Source of the DNA: Aquanectria penicillioides
Lineage: Eukaryota > Ascomycota > Sordariomycetes > Hypocreales > Nectriaceae
Length of the DNA stretch: 64,000 bases
Direction: 5' to 3'
Assembly (NCBI GenBank): GCA_003415625.1
Contig: PYIU01000004.1
Location: 4,464,001-4,528,000, forward strand
The position numbers were made by a program, and so were the translations under genes. Below the pieces are notes generated by a model, which was not told where the DNA came from, ran no database searches, and saw only the letters and a list, made by a program, of their open reading frames with translations. The number at the start of each line of letters is the position of its first letter. Position 1 is the stretch's first letter. This document shows, piece after piece, positions 45,014 through 57,203 of the stretch.

Positions 45014-46750
45014 ATGGCAATCGTGACTGGAGACGAGAAGGACATGGCCAAGGATGGCACCATCGATGATGTCGACGACGTGCAGCAGGGACAGGTGCAA
45101 GTGGAAGATTACACCCTGCACCGAAGAATCAGCAGTCGACAACTTCAGATGTTTGCCATCGGAGGCTCTATTAGAACCGGATTGTTTGTGAGCATCGGAG
45201 GCACCCTGGTCAAGTCTGGACCCGCTGGCATTCTCCTCGCCTTCACATTCTACTCCTTGTTGATGAGCTTGATTAACAGTTGTGCTGCTGAGATGACAGT
45301 CCACATGCCAGTTCCTGGTGGCTTTGTTCGCTTTGCTGGAACCTGGGTGGACACGTCTTTTAGCTTCATGGCTGGCGTCAACTTCTTTTGATACCAAGCG
45401 CTACAGATCCCCTTTGAGATTACCGCCCTCAGTGTGGTACTTGGATTCTGGCGCGACGATATACCCGTGGCCGCTGTATATATAGCGTGTATTGTTGGTG
45501 ATGCGTGAGTAACCTTAGCCCCGACCCTTGGATAATTCTAAACAAGCTAAATTGGGACTTGGCAGGGTCATTAACGCTCTTGCTGTTAACTGGTACGGAG
45601 GAGCGGAATTCTGGCTCTCCAGCGGCAAGGTTCTCCTCATTGCCATCCTTTTCTACTTCACCTTTGGTACAATAGTTGGAGGAAACCCGGCACACGACGC
45701 GTACGGATTTCGATACTAGAACGATCCTGGTCCATTTGGTGAATGGATTTCAACTGGCTCCCAAGGGCAATTAGAGGGCTTCTTGGCTGCGCTTTGGTTT
45801 GGAGCCCTAATCATTGTCGGACCTGAGTACATCTCTATGGTTGCGAGAGAAGTCGAACGTCCCACTGTCAATGTCAAGAAGGCGTTCACAACCACTTACT
45901 GGCGCTTTGCATTCTTCTTCATCGGCGGCGCTCTTTGTGTCGGCATTATTCTTCCTCATAACGACCCTGCTCTAGCCGATCTAGTTGTCGGCAGCGGCGC
46001 TGGGAGTGGCACAGCTGCTGCGTCGCCATACGTCATCACCATGAGGAATTTGAGGATTGGCGTTCTGCCCCATATCGTCAACGCCCTTCTCTTTAGCAGC
46101 ATCTTCTCGGCTGGTAACACCTATGTCTATTGCGTAACCCGCAACCTTTATAGTTTGGCTCTTGATGGATATGCGCCAAAGGTCCTCACCCGATGTACAA
46201 AGCAGGGTGTCCCAATATACTGTTTTGGAATCACAATGTTGTTCCTACAGCTTTCCTTCCTTCAGGTCTCCAGCTCGACGGCCAAGGTTCTTGATTGGCT
46301 CATCAACAGCGGAGGTCTGATCAACTTCATCATCATCTGGGTCACCTATCTTCGGTTCTACAGCGCTTGTAAAGCCCAGAATGTCGATAGGAAAACGCTG
46401 CCTTACCGCGGCTGGTTCCAACCTTACAGTGCGTACATCTCTCTCAGCGGACTGATCGCAGTTCTTTTCGCTAGCGGATATACCATCTCCCCTCTTGGTA
46501 AATTCACAGTGGATGGATTCTTCGCTAAATACACGATGGTTCTCATTTCTCGTATCACCTATTTGGGTTGGAAGATTGCCACGAGGTCCAAATTATCAAG
46601 CCATCTGAGGTAGACCTGGTGTGGGAGCGTCCCTTTATTACGGCTTACGAAGAAAACCTTCCTGATGACTCGAAATCGTTTATTGCCGAGATAAGGGAAA
46701 TGCTATCAAACGTTTCTCAGAGGAAAATATCCCCTGGTCACGAAGTCTAG
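45014..46750 (+). pseudogene. Amino-acid permease of the YAT/AAP family, inactivated
   Basis: APC-superfamily permease, normally 12 helices and about 530-570 residues. The order of conserved motifs is complete: RQLQMFAIGGSIRTGLFVSI, AEMTVHMPVPGGFVRFAGTW, FEITALSVVLGFW, VINALAVNWYGGAEFW, EYISMVAREVERP, AGNTYVYCVTRNLYSLALDG, VDLVWERPFITAYEE. A 61-nt intron (45505-45565, GTGAGT...GGCAG) is retained and in frame. Lesions: TGA at 45389-45391 (after GVNFF), TAG at 45717-45719 (where a Trp is usual, GFRY-*-NDPG), and a frameshift around 46575-46605 that moves the C-terminal VDLVWERP part to another frame. The conserved GGSIGTG motif also reads GGSIRTG. No full permease could be made. Confidence 0.85.
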
Positions 46751-47516
46751 GAGCGGACATGACATGGAGGAGAGGGATTGTCAGATACACTCAGTGGCAA
46801 TACTCACAGGTTCAGATCTATCAAGTGTATGTAATTAAAGAGAGTTCAAATATTGAGTTTCGCGTCGCAACATAGCCTACTTATTCTATGAACTCTCTAT
46901 TGTATTTAATCGTAGAGGTTCAAGCCCATTCCTTTTCGAGGTATCGCATGTAAGTGAGCTCTTGTTTACGAACAACAGTAGTAAACTCTGATAGTTCAAA
47001 TAGTGGGAAGATATGACCGGCCAGTCAGCTTCTGCTGTATGATGCACTTATGAAGTGGCAGATAGTTAGCTCCAGTGAGACAGAAGAGAGTATATGTAAC
47101 AATGAATTATCGATCGAACGATGAACTAAGACAAGCCAACCTTGTGACAAGTAAAATTGCAACATGGCATGGTGAGACTCGACCACGGATCACAGGCCAA
47201 CCAACACGCACTATCCCGAAATCAGCAGTCGCCGTACTAGGGATGCCTGCATCTACCAACCAATCGATTCATGTATTGGGTGACATTTGTGCCGGTGCAA
47301 CCGACTGGCAGTAAACCCGGTCTAGCTCGGCAATCTCTTGTTTGGTGTTGGCCCTACTCGTTTGTCTATTTGAGGCAAAATACTTCTAGAAGCATTGCCC
47401 CTAAAATTTTCACATCCTTCCTCGCGGCTGGCAATTCTCTTCTTTTCTTCCAATCGTTCTCTGAATCTTCCAACTTTAGACATTCGTTTCAAAGACATTC
47501 ACACAGCCACTTAATC
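46751..47516. other. Intergenic region with a short inverted repeat
   Basis: About 0.77 kb. AGAGAGTTCA near 46839 and TGAACTCTCT near 46888 form a 10-bp inverted repeat around some 40 bases. No gene is supported. The frame of the downstream gene is open upstream of its ATG, but only from a non-ATG codon. Confidence 0.45.
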
Positions 47517-48419
47517 ATGATCGCACACGTTCTGCTTGCCGCTCTGAGCGTCATGCTCACCTGCGCATCTCGGGTCGTCGCGTTTGACAAGATCACCATC
47601 GCCTCAACAGTAGAGGCTGATACCGAAGTCGAGGTCAGAATTCGCAACGATATCGCCGATGGTGTTGACTCTTTCGATGCCGGTTTCACCAACTTCAATC
47701 TATACCTTTCCACTACACCCCCTGGGTGGGGTTCTGGTCCTGTGTGCCTTCTCGCCAACGGTACTAAGATCGACTCTACATCAATAACAGTCAAGATCCC
47801 CTCTGACGCAGTACCCGATTCTGCAAAGCTACAGATTTCATCCATGGAATGGAACTCGGATCCGACCAAGGACGGCCCTTCGGGTTACCAATATAGTAAC
47901 TCGTTTATTTTGGAGGGGGCCACAGGCACCTGGGGCAAGTCGGAACTGGCAGGTGAAGGGTTTTGGCTTATGGATATGACCCCTTGCTCTGCGTATGCGT
48001 GCACTCGAAAGTGCAATGACAAATATTACAACGAAAGAAAACAGGACGATATCAACTCATACAAGTCGACATATCAGTGTCTGGTCGCGTGTCCTGGTAC
48101 TACCTACCCATCTTGGGAGAAGCTCATTGACGAGGACGGCGATGGGAGCGGTAACGAATCTAACACCAGTGTTGGTCCGTCAGAGACGGCGACGGCGACG
48201 ACGATAGACGAGCCGAGACTAACGAAAGATATGTCACTGCCCACCGTTCCAGCAACCGTTGTTACTACAACATCAGTCAACTCTCCTACCCCAACCTCGT
48301 CTTCAACACAGACTGCAAGTTCAACGTCCAATACTTCTAGTGGGGCTACTAGACTGAGTGCTATTACCAAGGTATCCGCTCTTCTCTTGACTGGAGTTGC
48401 CTCCTTCTACTGTCTGTAG
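47517..48419 (+). CDS. Secreted GPI-anchored Ser/Thr-rich protein, 300 residues
   Basis: A single-exon gene starting at the ATG at 47517. It has a signal peptide (MIAHVLLAALSVMLTCASRVVA) followed by a beta-strand-rich domain starting FDKITIASTVEADTEVEVRI, with FNLYLSTTPPGWGSGPVC and VKIPSDAVPDSAKLQISSMEW. The Ig-like pattern recalls the N-terminal domain of Kre9/Knh1-type wall proteins, but that is only a resemblance. A Cys-rich patch (TPCSAYACTRKC; YQCLVAC) comes next, then a Ser/Thr-rich region from about residue 215. The hydrophobic C-terminus (SAITKVSALLLTGVASFYCL) fits GPI attachment. Likely on the cell surface; a role in the wall is inferred. An upstream in-frame extension begins at a non-ATG codon and was not used. 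Confidence 0.8.
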   Translation: MIAHVLLAALSVMLTCASRVVAFDKITIASTVEADTEVEVRIRNDIADGVDSFDAGFTNFNLYLSTTPPGWGSGPVCLLANGTKIDSTSITVKIPSDAVPDSAKLQISSMEWNSDPTKDGPSGYQYSNSFILEGATGTWGKSELAGEGFWLMDMTPCSAYACTRKCNDKYYNERKQDDINSYKSTYQCLVACPGTTYPSWEKLIDEDGDGSGNESNTSVGPSETATATTIDEPRLTKDMSLPTVPATVVTTTSVNSPTPTSSSTQTASSTSNTSSGATRLSAITKVSALLLTGVASFYCL

Positions 48420-49137
48420 AAGCTGTATGGCTAGCTCGAGGAAATAAACAGCCATTAGAGCGATCTTAGAATCACACTCTCGATGAAAATACACTCATTA
48501 TCGCTATGTCCGAATATCTTCATCAGATTTAATTAAAATGGTCTAAAGGGAGGAACACCTAGCAGGATGCCTGGTGGTAAAGGGAAATGTAGCCGAAAAG
48601 TCATGACGGGGCCTCGCACGCAGACGACGATCGGGAGGCCGCAATCGGCCATTCTCCGGAATACAGACCCAGGGCTAATTGAAAAAACTACTAACTACAA
48701 AAATTGAAGTGATGTGAAGATATTGTATTTAGTACGGCGGTGATTATATTGGCCATATTAGCTGTAGTAAATTAATGCGGATCAGTGCCTTATAGACCTT
48801 AATATCCTGTGTTACTCTCAACCGTGGCACAGATAGACCTTTTAGTGCAGCAGTCAAGGGTTACCTCCAATTTTACCTCCAATTCTCTGTATCATAAATA
48901 TACATGAATAGACCTCTTCAACTGAACCTTCTCATTACCTTAATACTAATGGCTCCCTAAGCTTTGTAGATTAAATTAAATACACTGACAACAGAAGTAC
49001 AATGAATGCAAGAACCCCACAAGTATAGTCTGCAAGGAACACAAATCTATCGTTTCACAGTTCGCTAAGTCATTCTGTATCCCCAAATATGCTTTTATGC
49101 TTCAGCGTGGAGCTTAAGGCTTGAGGCCAGCGTTTAC
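48420..49137. other. AT-rich intergenic region
   Basis: About 0.7 kb rich in TA and poor in CG by eye. It holds a tandem TTACCTCCAATT pair near 48862-48887. It may be mutated repeat DNA. No gene seen. Confidence 0.45.
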
Positions 49138-49600
49138 TCATATTGCTGCAACCATAGCTGCCGATCCAACTAGCATAACAACACCAGCATAGAGTTTCGC
49201 ACTATTGTAACCAGAAGACTGCACAACAGCGCCGTCAACTGAACTGCCGATGAGCGAGCCAAACGCCATAGCAAGAAAACACGCTCTTATACAACCGCCA
49301 AGCTCACTCATATTTATAGTCATGCTAGAAAGAGTTGTAAGAGGAACTAAGACAAGAGCTCTAGAAAAGAAGCCATTTAAGACAGCAATAACAATAATAA
49401 ATTCCATAGAATGCACAGGTATAGATATAAGAGCCAGAATTCCAGCAATAAAAGTGGCCAGGGCTTGAATATTAAAAGGGTCAATGATATGAGCCAAACA
49501 GTTTAGGAGTATTTGCCCAAAGGGACTAGCAGCATTGACCATAGCTAGGATGTAATAGGCCGGGACCCCATGAATATCAAGATAGATGGCATGAATCTAA
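49138..49600 (-). pseudogene. C-terminal fragment of an MFS monocarboxylate-transporter-like gene
   Basis: One frame reads HGVPAYYILAMVNAASPFG, then ATFIAGILALISIPVHS, GFFSRALVLVPLTTLSSM, ELGGCIRACFLAMAFGSLIG and LYAGVVMLVGSAAMVAAI, ending in a TGA at 49138. This is the second half of a fungal MCT-type MFS permease (normally about 450 residues). The first half is missing: upstream on the same strand the frame is closed by stops and shows no MFS motif. The C-terminal tail is also cut short. Typical GALTGSPIGGAL-like text is altered to GSLIGSSVDGAV. A decayed fragment. Confidence 0.7.
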
Positions 49601-50776
49601 GCCTCGATAATATAAAGAAAGCACGACACGGAACAACGTAACATGTGGAGGCGTGATGCCCCAACCAGAAACCAAATAAAACTGCTTGACAGCAAAGATA
49701 TGCATTGAGATACCAGGGGGGAGCGAAGAGACAACCATGGATATGCTAGTTTGGTTGTTAACCTTGCGAGGCGACGTTTGCGGATTCACTCAGAGAATAT
49801 GGCTTGCATCGCGAGATCGGACATTCGGCATCGAAGTAACTAGGAATATGACTCCTTTGATACCGTGTCGCGACTAGTCAACTGGAACAACCTATAGGAC
49901 CCTTAACAAGAAAATATTGTTACCTGAATTCTAAATATGGGTCACGGCTGCGGCTGTTTGTTGATAATAAGAAATGGCATGACCATCAATGAATATAGTT
50001 GGTAGTCAGTCCGCGAAGCCTGTGCTATCAGTGGGTGCTGTTGGTAAGCCACATAAGCAGATAGTTCAGTTTGGGTTTCCCGTGAGTATTCGTCGGTTGC
50101 GTGTTTATTCATCGAATCTCTGTGTAAAATGCGTTTACTAGTGCCGCGAATACTCAACTTCATCGAGTGTCAGGGCGATAAATCTAAGAGAAGTCAACAT
50201 CCGCTGTGGTTGTGCAGTTTGACAAACGACACCATTGCGACCTAGTTCTTATTATGAAATCTTCTTACGTCTATTAAATTAAAGATTAGATGAATTGAAC
50301 ACAAGAGATGCCGGTTTCTGGAAAACCAATGAAGTCCGTAGTACCTTAATTTGGTAAATTGCGGACCAGTACCTAAAAAAAACATAGATCGCCGCTTACC
50401 GATTCATAGCAGCAAGCAGGGACATGACCAACATCATGAGATTGAGATTCTTTGGAATGCTAGGACTCCATGGGTTTGCGTCATAAATTCAGGCGCGTTG
50501 CCAAGCAAAATGCATTCTTCATGTTGATCGACCCCGTCAATACTCTAGCGACACTGGCAGCAAAACCGCTTACCTGATCAACTCTTCATCAGACAATATT
50601 TGAAACCCAATTTCATTTCATCATCACCAAGTTTTTGACTCTTGTTGTTGCTCCTCTAGCTCTTGCGTCCCCTGCCACATTTATCCACTGTAATAATTCG
50701 CTATCAGAGTATATGAATTATCGGAGAAGGAATAACCTTATCATTGTCATATGAATTCAATCAATTTCTCAACGCA
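49601..50776. other. Intergenic, no gene supported
   Basis: About 1.2 kb. No motif-bearing ORF. Part of the missing 5' half of the MFS relic may have stood here. Confidence 0.45.
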
Positions 50777-51826
50777 TCAACTCTTTGCGACGCGGACAAC
50801 CACTTTACCCGCGCTTGAACCTTTCTTGAGATGCTGATATGCCTCCATAGCCTGTTCGAATTCGAATCTTCTATCGATAACCGTGTCCAATTTCCCCTGG
50901 TCTAGCCACTCCGCGATTTGAACAAACCTATCTCGCGTTGGCTTCGTCCCAACAGTAATAAATTTTCTTCTTCCTCCACCCAAGAATCGAGGCAGCAATA
51001 GTCCTTTGACGAGTGCTACAGGCTCAAGTCCGATGAGGAGAAACGACCCGTCACTCTGGAGGAAATGATCAGAAGCGGGATAGAGATTCGCTGGGCTATG
51101 GCCAACGGTATCGACCACAAGCTTGAAAACTTGACCCTTTGCTTTCAATTTCTCGACGACATTCTCCTTTTTGTAGTCGATGATCTCGTCTGCTCCTAAC
51201 CCTCGGCATAGATCAATTTTTGCTGTTGAGCACGACACCACAACATGGCAGCCCAAGATCTTGGCGATTTGGATTGCAAATGTTCCTGTTCCACCGGAGC
51301 CGCCATTGATGAAAACGTGATCTCTAGTTGTTACATAGGGGAAAATGCTCTGGTAAGCTGTGATCGCCGCGGTAGGGGCTCCCGCCGCCTTATCCAAGGC
51401 GTATCCTGAAGTGAGCTTCGCATAGCAGTCGCGTGGCACAACAACATACTGAGACAGAGCTCCTTCGCTTCGGTTGTATCTGACGAGTGCAATGACGGCA
51501 TCTCCGACTCTAGTATCATCGACATCGTCTGCCAGGGCACGCACGTAGCCGCTAAGATCCATTCCAGGAGCCTCGGGGAACCGTACCATAGCTTTGGCAA
51601 GCTGTCCAAGGCCTTCGGGAATCTTGTACTCTCCAGGGTTGATACCAGCCCAGGCAACTTCAATTAATATTTCCCCACTTTGCAATTGTTCCAAGGGCTT
51701 GGATACGTTATCCAGGAGTTTCAGGTGTTTTTCCATTGGCCCCGGTGACATGAATTGCCAAGCACGCATATGCTGGGATTGGCCGGATGATTGGCTGCGT
51801 TGATCGGCCATTGTGCGTGGATCCAT
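50777..51826 (-). CDS. Medium-chain dehydrogenase, quinone-oxidoreductase-like, 349 residues
   Basis: NADPH-dependent oxidoreductase of the MDR superfamily, quinone oxidoreductase/enoyl-reductase branch. Visible: an N-terminal GroES-like part (LIEVAWAGINPGEYKI; GMDLSGYVRALADDV; GDAVIALV), a dinucleotide-binding motif (INGGSGGTGTFAIQIAK, about residues 173-189), and ADEIIDYKKENVVEKL after it. The C-terminal FEFEQAMEAYQHLKKGSSAGKVVV is typical. Zinc ligands of alcohol dehydrogenases are absent, as expected for this branch. Length and frame are normal with no intron. Likely cytosolic; the substrate is unknown. ATG codons occur at 51826 and 51811; the first was used. It stands alone with its promoter towards the DUF2235 side. 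Confidence 0.9.
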   Translation of the reverse strand: MDPRTMADQRSQSSGQSQHMRAWQFMSPGPMEKHLKLLDNVSKPLEQLQSGEILIEVAWAGINPGEYKIPEGLGQLAKAMVRFPEAPGMDLSGYVRALADDVDDTRVGDAVIALVRYNRSEGALSQYVVVPRDCYAKLTSGYALDKAAGAPTAAITAYQSIFPYVTTRDHVFINGGSGGTGTFAIQIAKILGCHVVVSCSTAKIDLCRGLGADEIIDYKKENVVEKLKAKGQVFKLVVDTVGHSPANLYPASDHFLQSDGSFLLIGLEPVALVKGLLLPRFLGGGRRKFITVGTKPTRDRFVQIAEWLDQGKLDTVIDRRFEFEQAMEAYQHLKKGSSAGKVVVRVAKS

Positions 51827-52661
51827 GTAGTTGTTTAGACAAAGATGGAAGATTTTCTACGCTCAAAATCACACGATCAAACATACATTTATAATAGGTG
51901 GACGTACAGCGCGATAGCCCATCTCCGCCCCGACAGGATGAATCTGACATGGTGTCATAAATTAATTTACTACCGTGGACTAGTTCCCATTGATAACATG
52001 GATTCCTCTTAACTTGTACATCACGACAGCCGACCCCGCCTGCGTACAGCAAAACGTTGCACACAGTGACAAAGGCCCAGAGGCACCAAGCTGAATTAGG
52101 AGAGTAAGACATGTCTTAGCGTAGTCATCTTTTTACTATTCCCGGGGTGTCTTGCTTGACGACTGGGCCCACTGAGATAGCGAGTCATCGACTTGCGGAG
52201 TTGCGGAGTTGCGGAGCTACAGATTGGACGAGGATGCTGGCTTCTGCAGAGAAATAGCTCTCAATTCATGGTCAACGATAGATTAAATCATTTGAGAACA
52301 CTTTTCTTAACCCCTTAGTTGGACAAAAATAGGTTAGGGCTTATATCATTAAGAGCGTGCAACCTTCCACTGTATAATGCGTGGTCACCGATAGTTATGC
52401 TGCTGAGAACTAAATGTTTTCAGAGGCCAAAAAGTGTATTTACAATCTCCTGGTTAAATTCAATGTCAAGAGACCAAGTTTCATTCATTAAGCGTCTTTA
52501 ATTCTTTACCTTTAAGGTGAAACAACAACACACGTGAACCAGATCGTTCTTGTGACATAGAACCGGCGCGCTATTTCCCGCCTATTCTGAATACGAATTG
52601 GTTGGCGATGGCTCAAGTGCAATTAAATGATATTTTGACAATAAAAATGAGAAAATAGTAT
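51827..52661. other. Intergenic region with a short tandem repeat
   Basis: About 0.8 kb, with the octamer repeat at 52193-52216 and no supported gene. Confidence 0.5.
52193..52216. repeat. Tandem octamer TTGCGGAG x3
   Basis: Three perfect contiguous copies of TTGCGGAG, about 370 bases upstream of the oxidoreductase start codon. It may be a replication-slippage product or a set of binding sites. Confidence 0.9.
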
Positions 52662-54401
52662 TTATAATGCAGCGTTTACAATGTTCTTGTAGTCCTTCGT
52701 AAACGAATATGTTTGGTGATCCCAAGGGTCCGACCCTTGCACCAACTTCGGAAAGTTTTGCGGTCGCAAACAGGGCGGCAGGGATCCACCGTGATTGTTA
52801 CTAGGTGAGTAAGATGATTGCCCTAGGCGCCAGAGCAGAGACTCGTGAACAACTGCGTCGATCGGGATGTCACGGGTATCACCGTTGTTGAGCGGGAAGC
52901 GAACATATTCCCACACGTACTCGTGTGCTTTGTTTCGGATTAATTCCCATCTAGCGATGAAGGGTAAGATTTCTACTTGCAGTCAGAAACTAGTCCTTGC
53001 TTAGAGCAAGACTTGATGCTTGAGTCGTGTTTGGGGTTCAGACAGCTCACCTATGAATTTCCAAAACACGACCTTGTAGAACGCAGTGCCGTAGCTGAAC
53101 CTAAGGGTGTCGTGTAGAAAGCAAGTTCTTGCTTCAGAAATGTGATTCTCGAAACTGTCTTTGAACCTCTGGAGAGTTTGCTGACGCCACTTTATTCCTG
53201 CGGATGGTTCCTTCTGAGCCACCAGCTCGAGTTCGTGAATCATCCAGGCGAGTGGGATATCGCTCGTTTGCAGGCGATTGCTGTCCGTTCCGTGCTTACT
53301 TCCAGTCCAAAAATACTTCATCCGATCCCCGAAACTCACTGAATTTTCGTCGGGGTGCTCTACCTTGTTGTCTGAACACCAGCCACCACCGATGTCGCAG
53401 TGGCTCCCAGGAAACCAGACCTCCTTGATATCATCATTGTTTCTTGGGTCTTTGATGTCCTGAGCCAGCAGAGCGGCTCTAAACTTGACCCGTCGCTCAT
53501 CCACGGCTACAGCGTGCCGCACATGAATAGCCGTGCCAGCCACTGGCATCGGTACTGGCGTCCGCTGCTCCAAGACGGCAACAGAACTAACGCAGTCCCA
53601 AATGCCTAAGAAATAGACCAAAACATTGCCGTCCTTAGACAGTGGGTCTTTGCGGCAAAAGGTGCGAGAAAAAGCTTCAATCTCGTTCCAGAGGTGATCA
53701 TCGCGATCGTCTCCCTCCTCCAGGGTCTCGACATCGGCTGGTCGTTCGCCGCACTTTTCTTTTTGGTCTTTGGTGCGATCTTTGATTTTCCCCATTAGAT
53801 ACTTCTGGTAGAGCAGGTATGCAAATGGAACCATTTCCTCGTTGCCCTTGCACAGCAAACCGACGGTGTGGATCATGCGTGCGAGAAACTTTGCGGTATA
53901 AGCACCCCGGCTGAATCCGAACATGTAGATTTTGGCTCCCTTCAAAGCGTACGGGTTAGCGACAGTACCACGTCGTGAAATTAAATATCTGACTGACAGT
54001 CTCATAGTAGCGCATCAAAAACCGGTAGCCGGCTATGACATGCGCGTCAAAGGTCGTCGCAAACCCTTTGTCGATCAACTGTGAGACAGAACTGCGAATA
54101 CCGCCGAAAAACGACTTGTTGACCGATGCCTCGTTGATATCGTAGGTGCCGATGCCCGCTACGTGGGTGGGTGAATAGATAGATACTCGTCGCCAGAAAG
54201 GAGAGACTCACTTTGGTAGTAATGATACTGGTCGGGGTGGTTTCGATCCAGCTTTCTCAATAGCTTGACCACATTCGAGTCAGCGTCAGATCCGGTGAAC
54301 GTATCTCCTGTGCCGTCGAAGAAGAGGACCATCTTCTTAGGCTCAGGCGTAGGGCTCTCTAAGTTGGTCTTGTCCATGTTGTCTTGGGAACCGGGCATCA
54401 T
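52662..54401 (-). CDS. DUF2235-family alpha/beta hydrolase, 517 residues
   Basis: Four exons: 54401-54212, 54158-53998, 53939-53051 and 52975-52662. Introns are GTGAGT...ACGTAG, GTCAGT...GCTAAC...TTGAAG and GTGAGC...GCAAG. Joins read [29 protein letters not shown] and [14 protein letters not shown]. Motifs: FFDGTGDTF near residue 27, the nucleophile elbow GFSRG (S127), and [11 protein letters not shown] (H297, D299), the usual order for DUF2235. Bacterial relatives (Tle1) are phospholipases; fungal members have no fixed function, so lipase activity is an inference. No signal peptide; cytosolic. An earlier in-frame ATG at 54518 would add 39 residues of weak character, so the start at 54401 was preferred. 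Confidence 0.87.
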
Positions 54402-57203
54402 GACGGGGAGAGAGAATGAGAGCGGGTGTTGGAAGGCAATGAAGACAAATGAAGATGACGGCGTTGCTACAACGCCAGAAAGACCGAAATATTCACGTCG
54501 GGGGCCTTGTGCCTGCATTCACTATACGTATAGCTACCTGCTTGACTGCCGTCCGTCCCGCTTATCACCCTCCTCTTCCGCCATTATATCCCACCATGCT
54601 AGAACATCCAGGTGGTGATATCATGTGGCAGGGCGTAGTGAATCTAGGACCTCCTTTGTTCTCAGCTCGCGCCGCTACAGGGCACTAAATTTACGCCCTC
54701 GGTTTGGGGTGGTGTGAGGACACAACTGAATTACTTTGCGCTGCGAACGAATCTGGGCCGCGCATTGTAGTGTGATGGATGGACAGCCCGAGAGGGTCAA
54801 GGCTGATGCCCATCTCACATGTTCACATGATGGCGCACACGTGGGGAGGATGATGCCTGGTTCAGTCGCCTTGTGTCAAACTTGCAGAGGCTAGACCAAA
54901 AGAAGCCATCTTGTCTTGGATCATGTACTGCGGGGATTCGATTTCTGAGTTCGAGATTTGCTCCCAACATATTTAGCAAGTCATTCGCCAGGCAAGGCTG
55001 AGCCACTGATGCTTACATGCCGACCACAGTATTTTGAGCAGTCAGTTCAACTTACTCGCATTCCCTGCTGACGTCGTATTTTGCATGCTTTATGATGGTC
55101 ATACTTTCCGGGTGCAACTGGCTCAGCCCGCTTCCTAAATAGGCACAATTTTGTCTTTTAGCAACATTGGACTATTGATCAAGCTAGCTGGCTTTTTATC
55201 CGGGTAGCACCATTCTCGTGAGCGGCCCCATCAGTGATCCCTCAATACATACAGAAAACGACGCACCAATGAAAGCATTCGAGGCTGGGATGATTAACCA
55301 TGTTGAACAAGCTTTCCCTCCTAAATATGTTGATTGCTTTCGAAATCATCTAATCCGACAACTCATACTGCCTTTCCCGTTGAAACTGCCTTCATCCTGT
55401 AATCTCGCTATATATTTCTATGAAAGAATTAATATTGAATCTTCATCATTTCCCTCTATTTTAAAGGTATACTATCTTCCTTCTATGCCCTCGTGTTCCA
55501 AACGTTGTAGTTCTTTGCGTGATCTAAATCAATTATGACGGCCCATTCATGGCAGCGATAAACACTCACTCACGTGGCGATAAGGAACAAGGAGCACCAC
55601 CAGTGAGGCGTCAGATTAATCGAACTAGCATACTTTGTGAGTAGACAGTTTGGAACAGGAACAATATTCAGCTTGCAATACAAATTGATTACCACAACTC
55701 ACCTTACACCTCAATAGACGTGACTGTGAGTGTCACATGATCCATCATCTTACTGTGCGCGACATTTCGTACCTACAATATCGAAAAAAAACCCTAGTAT
55801 TCTACCCACCCTATAGTTATAGTTATTACTGACAAATGGGACTTTGCCTCACCACTGCGTTTCAGACATTTTTATATCACTTTTTTCGTCCATTATAGTC
55901 ACTTTACGTTTCATATCTGTTTTTCCAAGCAAAGTTGAGTGTGATTGGTCCTAGAATAGTGATCTTGGATAGATTTCTACTATGCATCTACTGTGATCGG
56001 CATTGTGTAAGGTTTATTAATGCCTTTCAAACTGTAGTATTTTATCTGTATCATACGACTTGATGATATTTATTTATTCAATATATTAGACATACTGATC
56101 CATTCTGTCCTGATAATTATGAACAAGCTCAACGGAATGTTACATGGACTCCTAGGTTCAATCTCCGCGGCGACAAAACAATTCCCCATCCCACAGAAGA
56201 TGATAACATAGACTCCACCAAGCTAATAATGCATATAGCTGAATGGGCGCCTTTTTTCAACTTAAAAAAAGCATGATGCTGGTGAAGACGGGCCGGCTCT
56301 CGACAGTTTGTCCACTGATGACGAGGTCCATGATCATCGAGTCCTCCGTCCTGTTATCACGGCATATAGGAAAGGCTTCCTAAATAAACGAAACTCGTTC
56401 ATAGTCAGAATGAAGGAAACGACTACTAGAAAAAACAAGTACCCGTGGCGAATCTAGGCTTAAAACCGTGCAAGGGCCAAAGGAACTCTCAATTGTCTGG
56501 GATATCCACTGTGGCGATATTCTCAACTCCAAGTTTATAGTGTGTACGATTTTAGACACATGACCTATCAAGGTGCGCGTATTGAGAAGATTTAACAACG
56601 TGCTATGAACTCTCCATCATGCTAAATCCCTACAAACGGTCCCCAATGGCGCTATTTATTGATACTAGCGGACATTTCGGGATGCGAAAAGTCCCCCAGA
56701 AGAGTGGATAATTCGTAAAATCCATCGAGTTCATTGGTCACCAACGGCCAAAAGGTTAAGATCCACTCGGGCCGAACTGGGCTGGCCGAACACGAGATCT
56801 CAGAATGGTAGCACTACAAGGTTTATGCTCGGAGATTGTAGGTCAAAAGCAGAAGAGAAACAAGTCTAGTTGTGCGCAATTGGTGGGAAATCTAGCCCTA
56901 GCACGTAAGGTGAAGAACTTTGACGCTTCATGGCCGTGGCAGTGCTCTCGTAGTTGGTTAGCGATAACTTTGTTTTATTCCAAAATGCATGATTCCTGGC
57001 AATAATCGGCCGGAAGTTACGGCGGCGCTATCGAACCTATGTTTCAACCATGTCTGGAATTAGGAGAATCGCCTTATAGGTTAATGCCCTTCACGCGAAA
57101 CAATCGTGGCAGATATAGCCAGGCACTGCTTAAATAAACACTTTCCCCGAACTCGAATAATCGATTCCTCTTCCCATCAGTGCCTCTCCAGACCACAACA
57201 ATC
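54402..57203. other. Gene-poor, partly AT-rich region of 2.8 kb
   Basis: Includes 55600-56300, which is AT-rich with many TA steps. One plus-strand frame (55218-55538, no ATG start; first ATG at 55269) has no recognisable motif. I see no gene. Confidence 0.45.

Noticed and set aside
45389..45719. TGA and TAG as recoded (read-through) codons in the permease
   Set aside because: No recoding signal is visible and a frameshift follows further on; decay is the simpler reading.
54402..54518. Upstream ATG of the DUF2235 gene
   Set aside because: The 39 extra residues look non-conserved, while the MMPGS start gives a compact N-terminus before FFDGTGD. Kept only as an alternative.
55218..55538. ORF in the gene-poor region upstream of GH12
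   Set aside because: It begins at a non-ATG codon, has no motif and no splice context.
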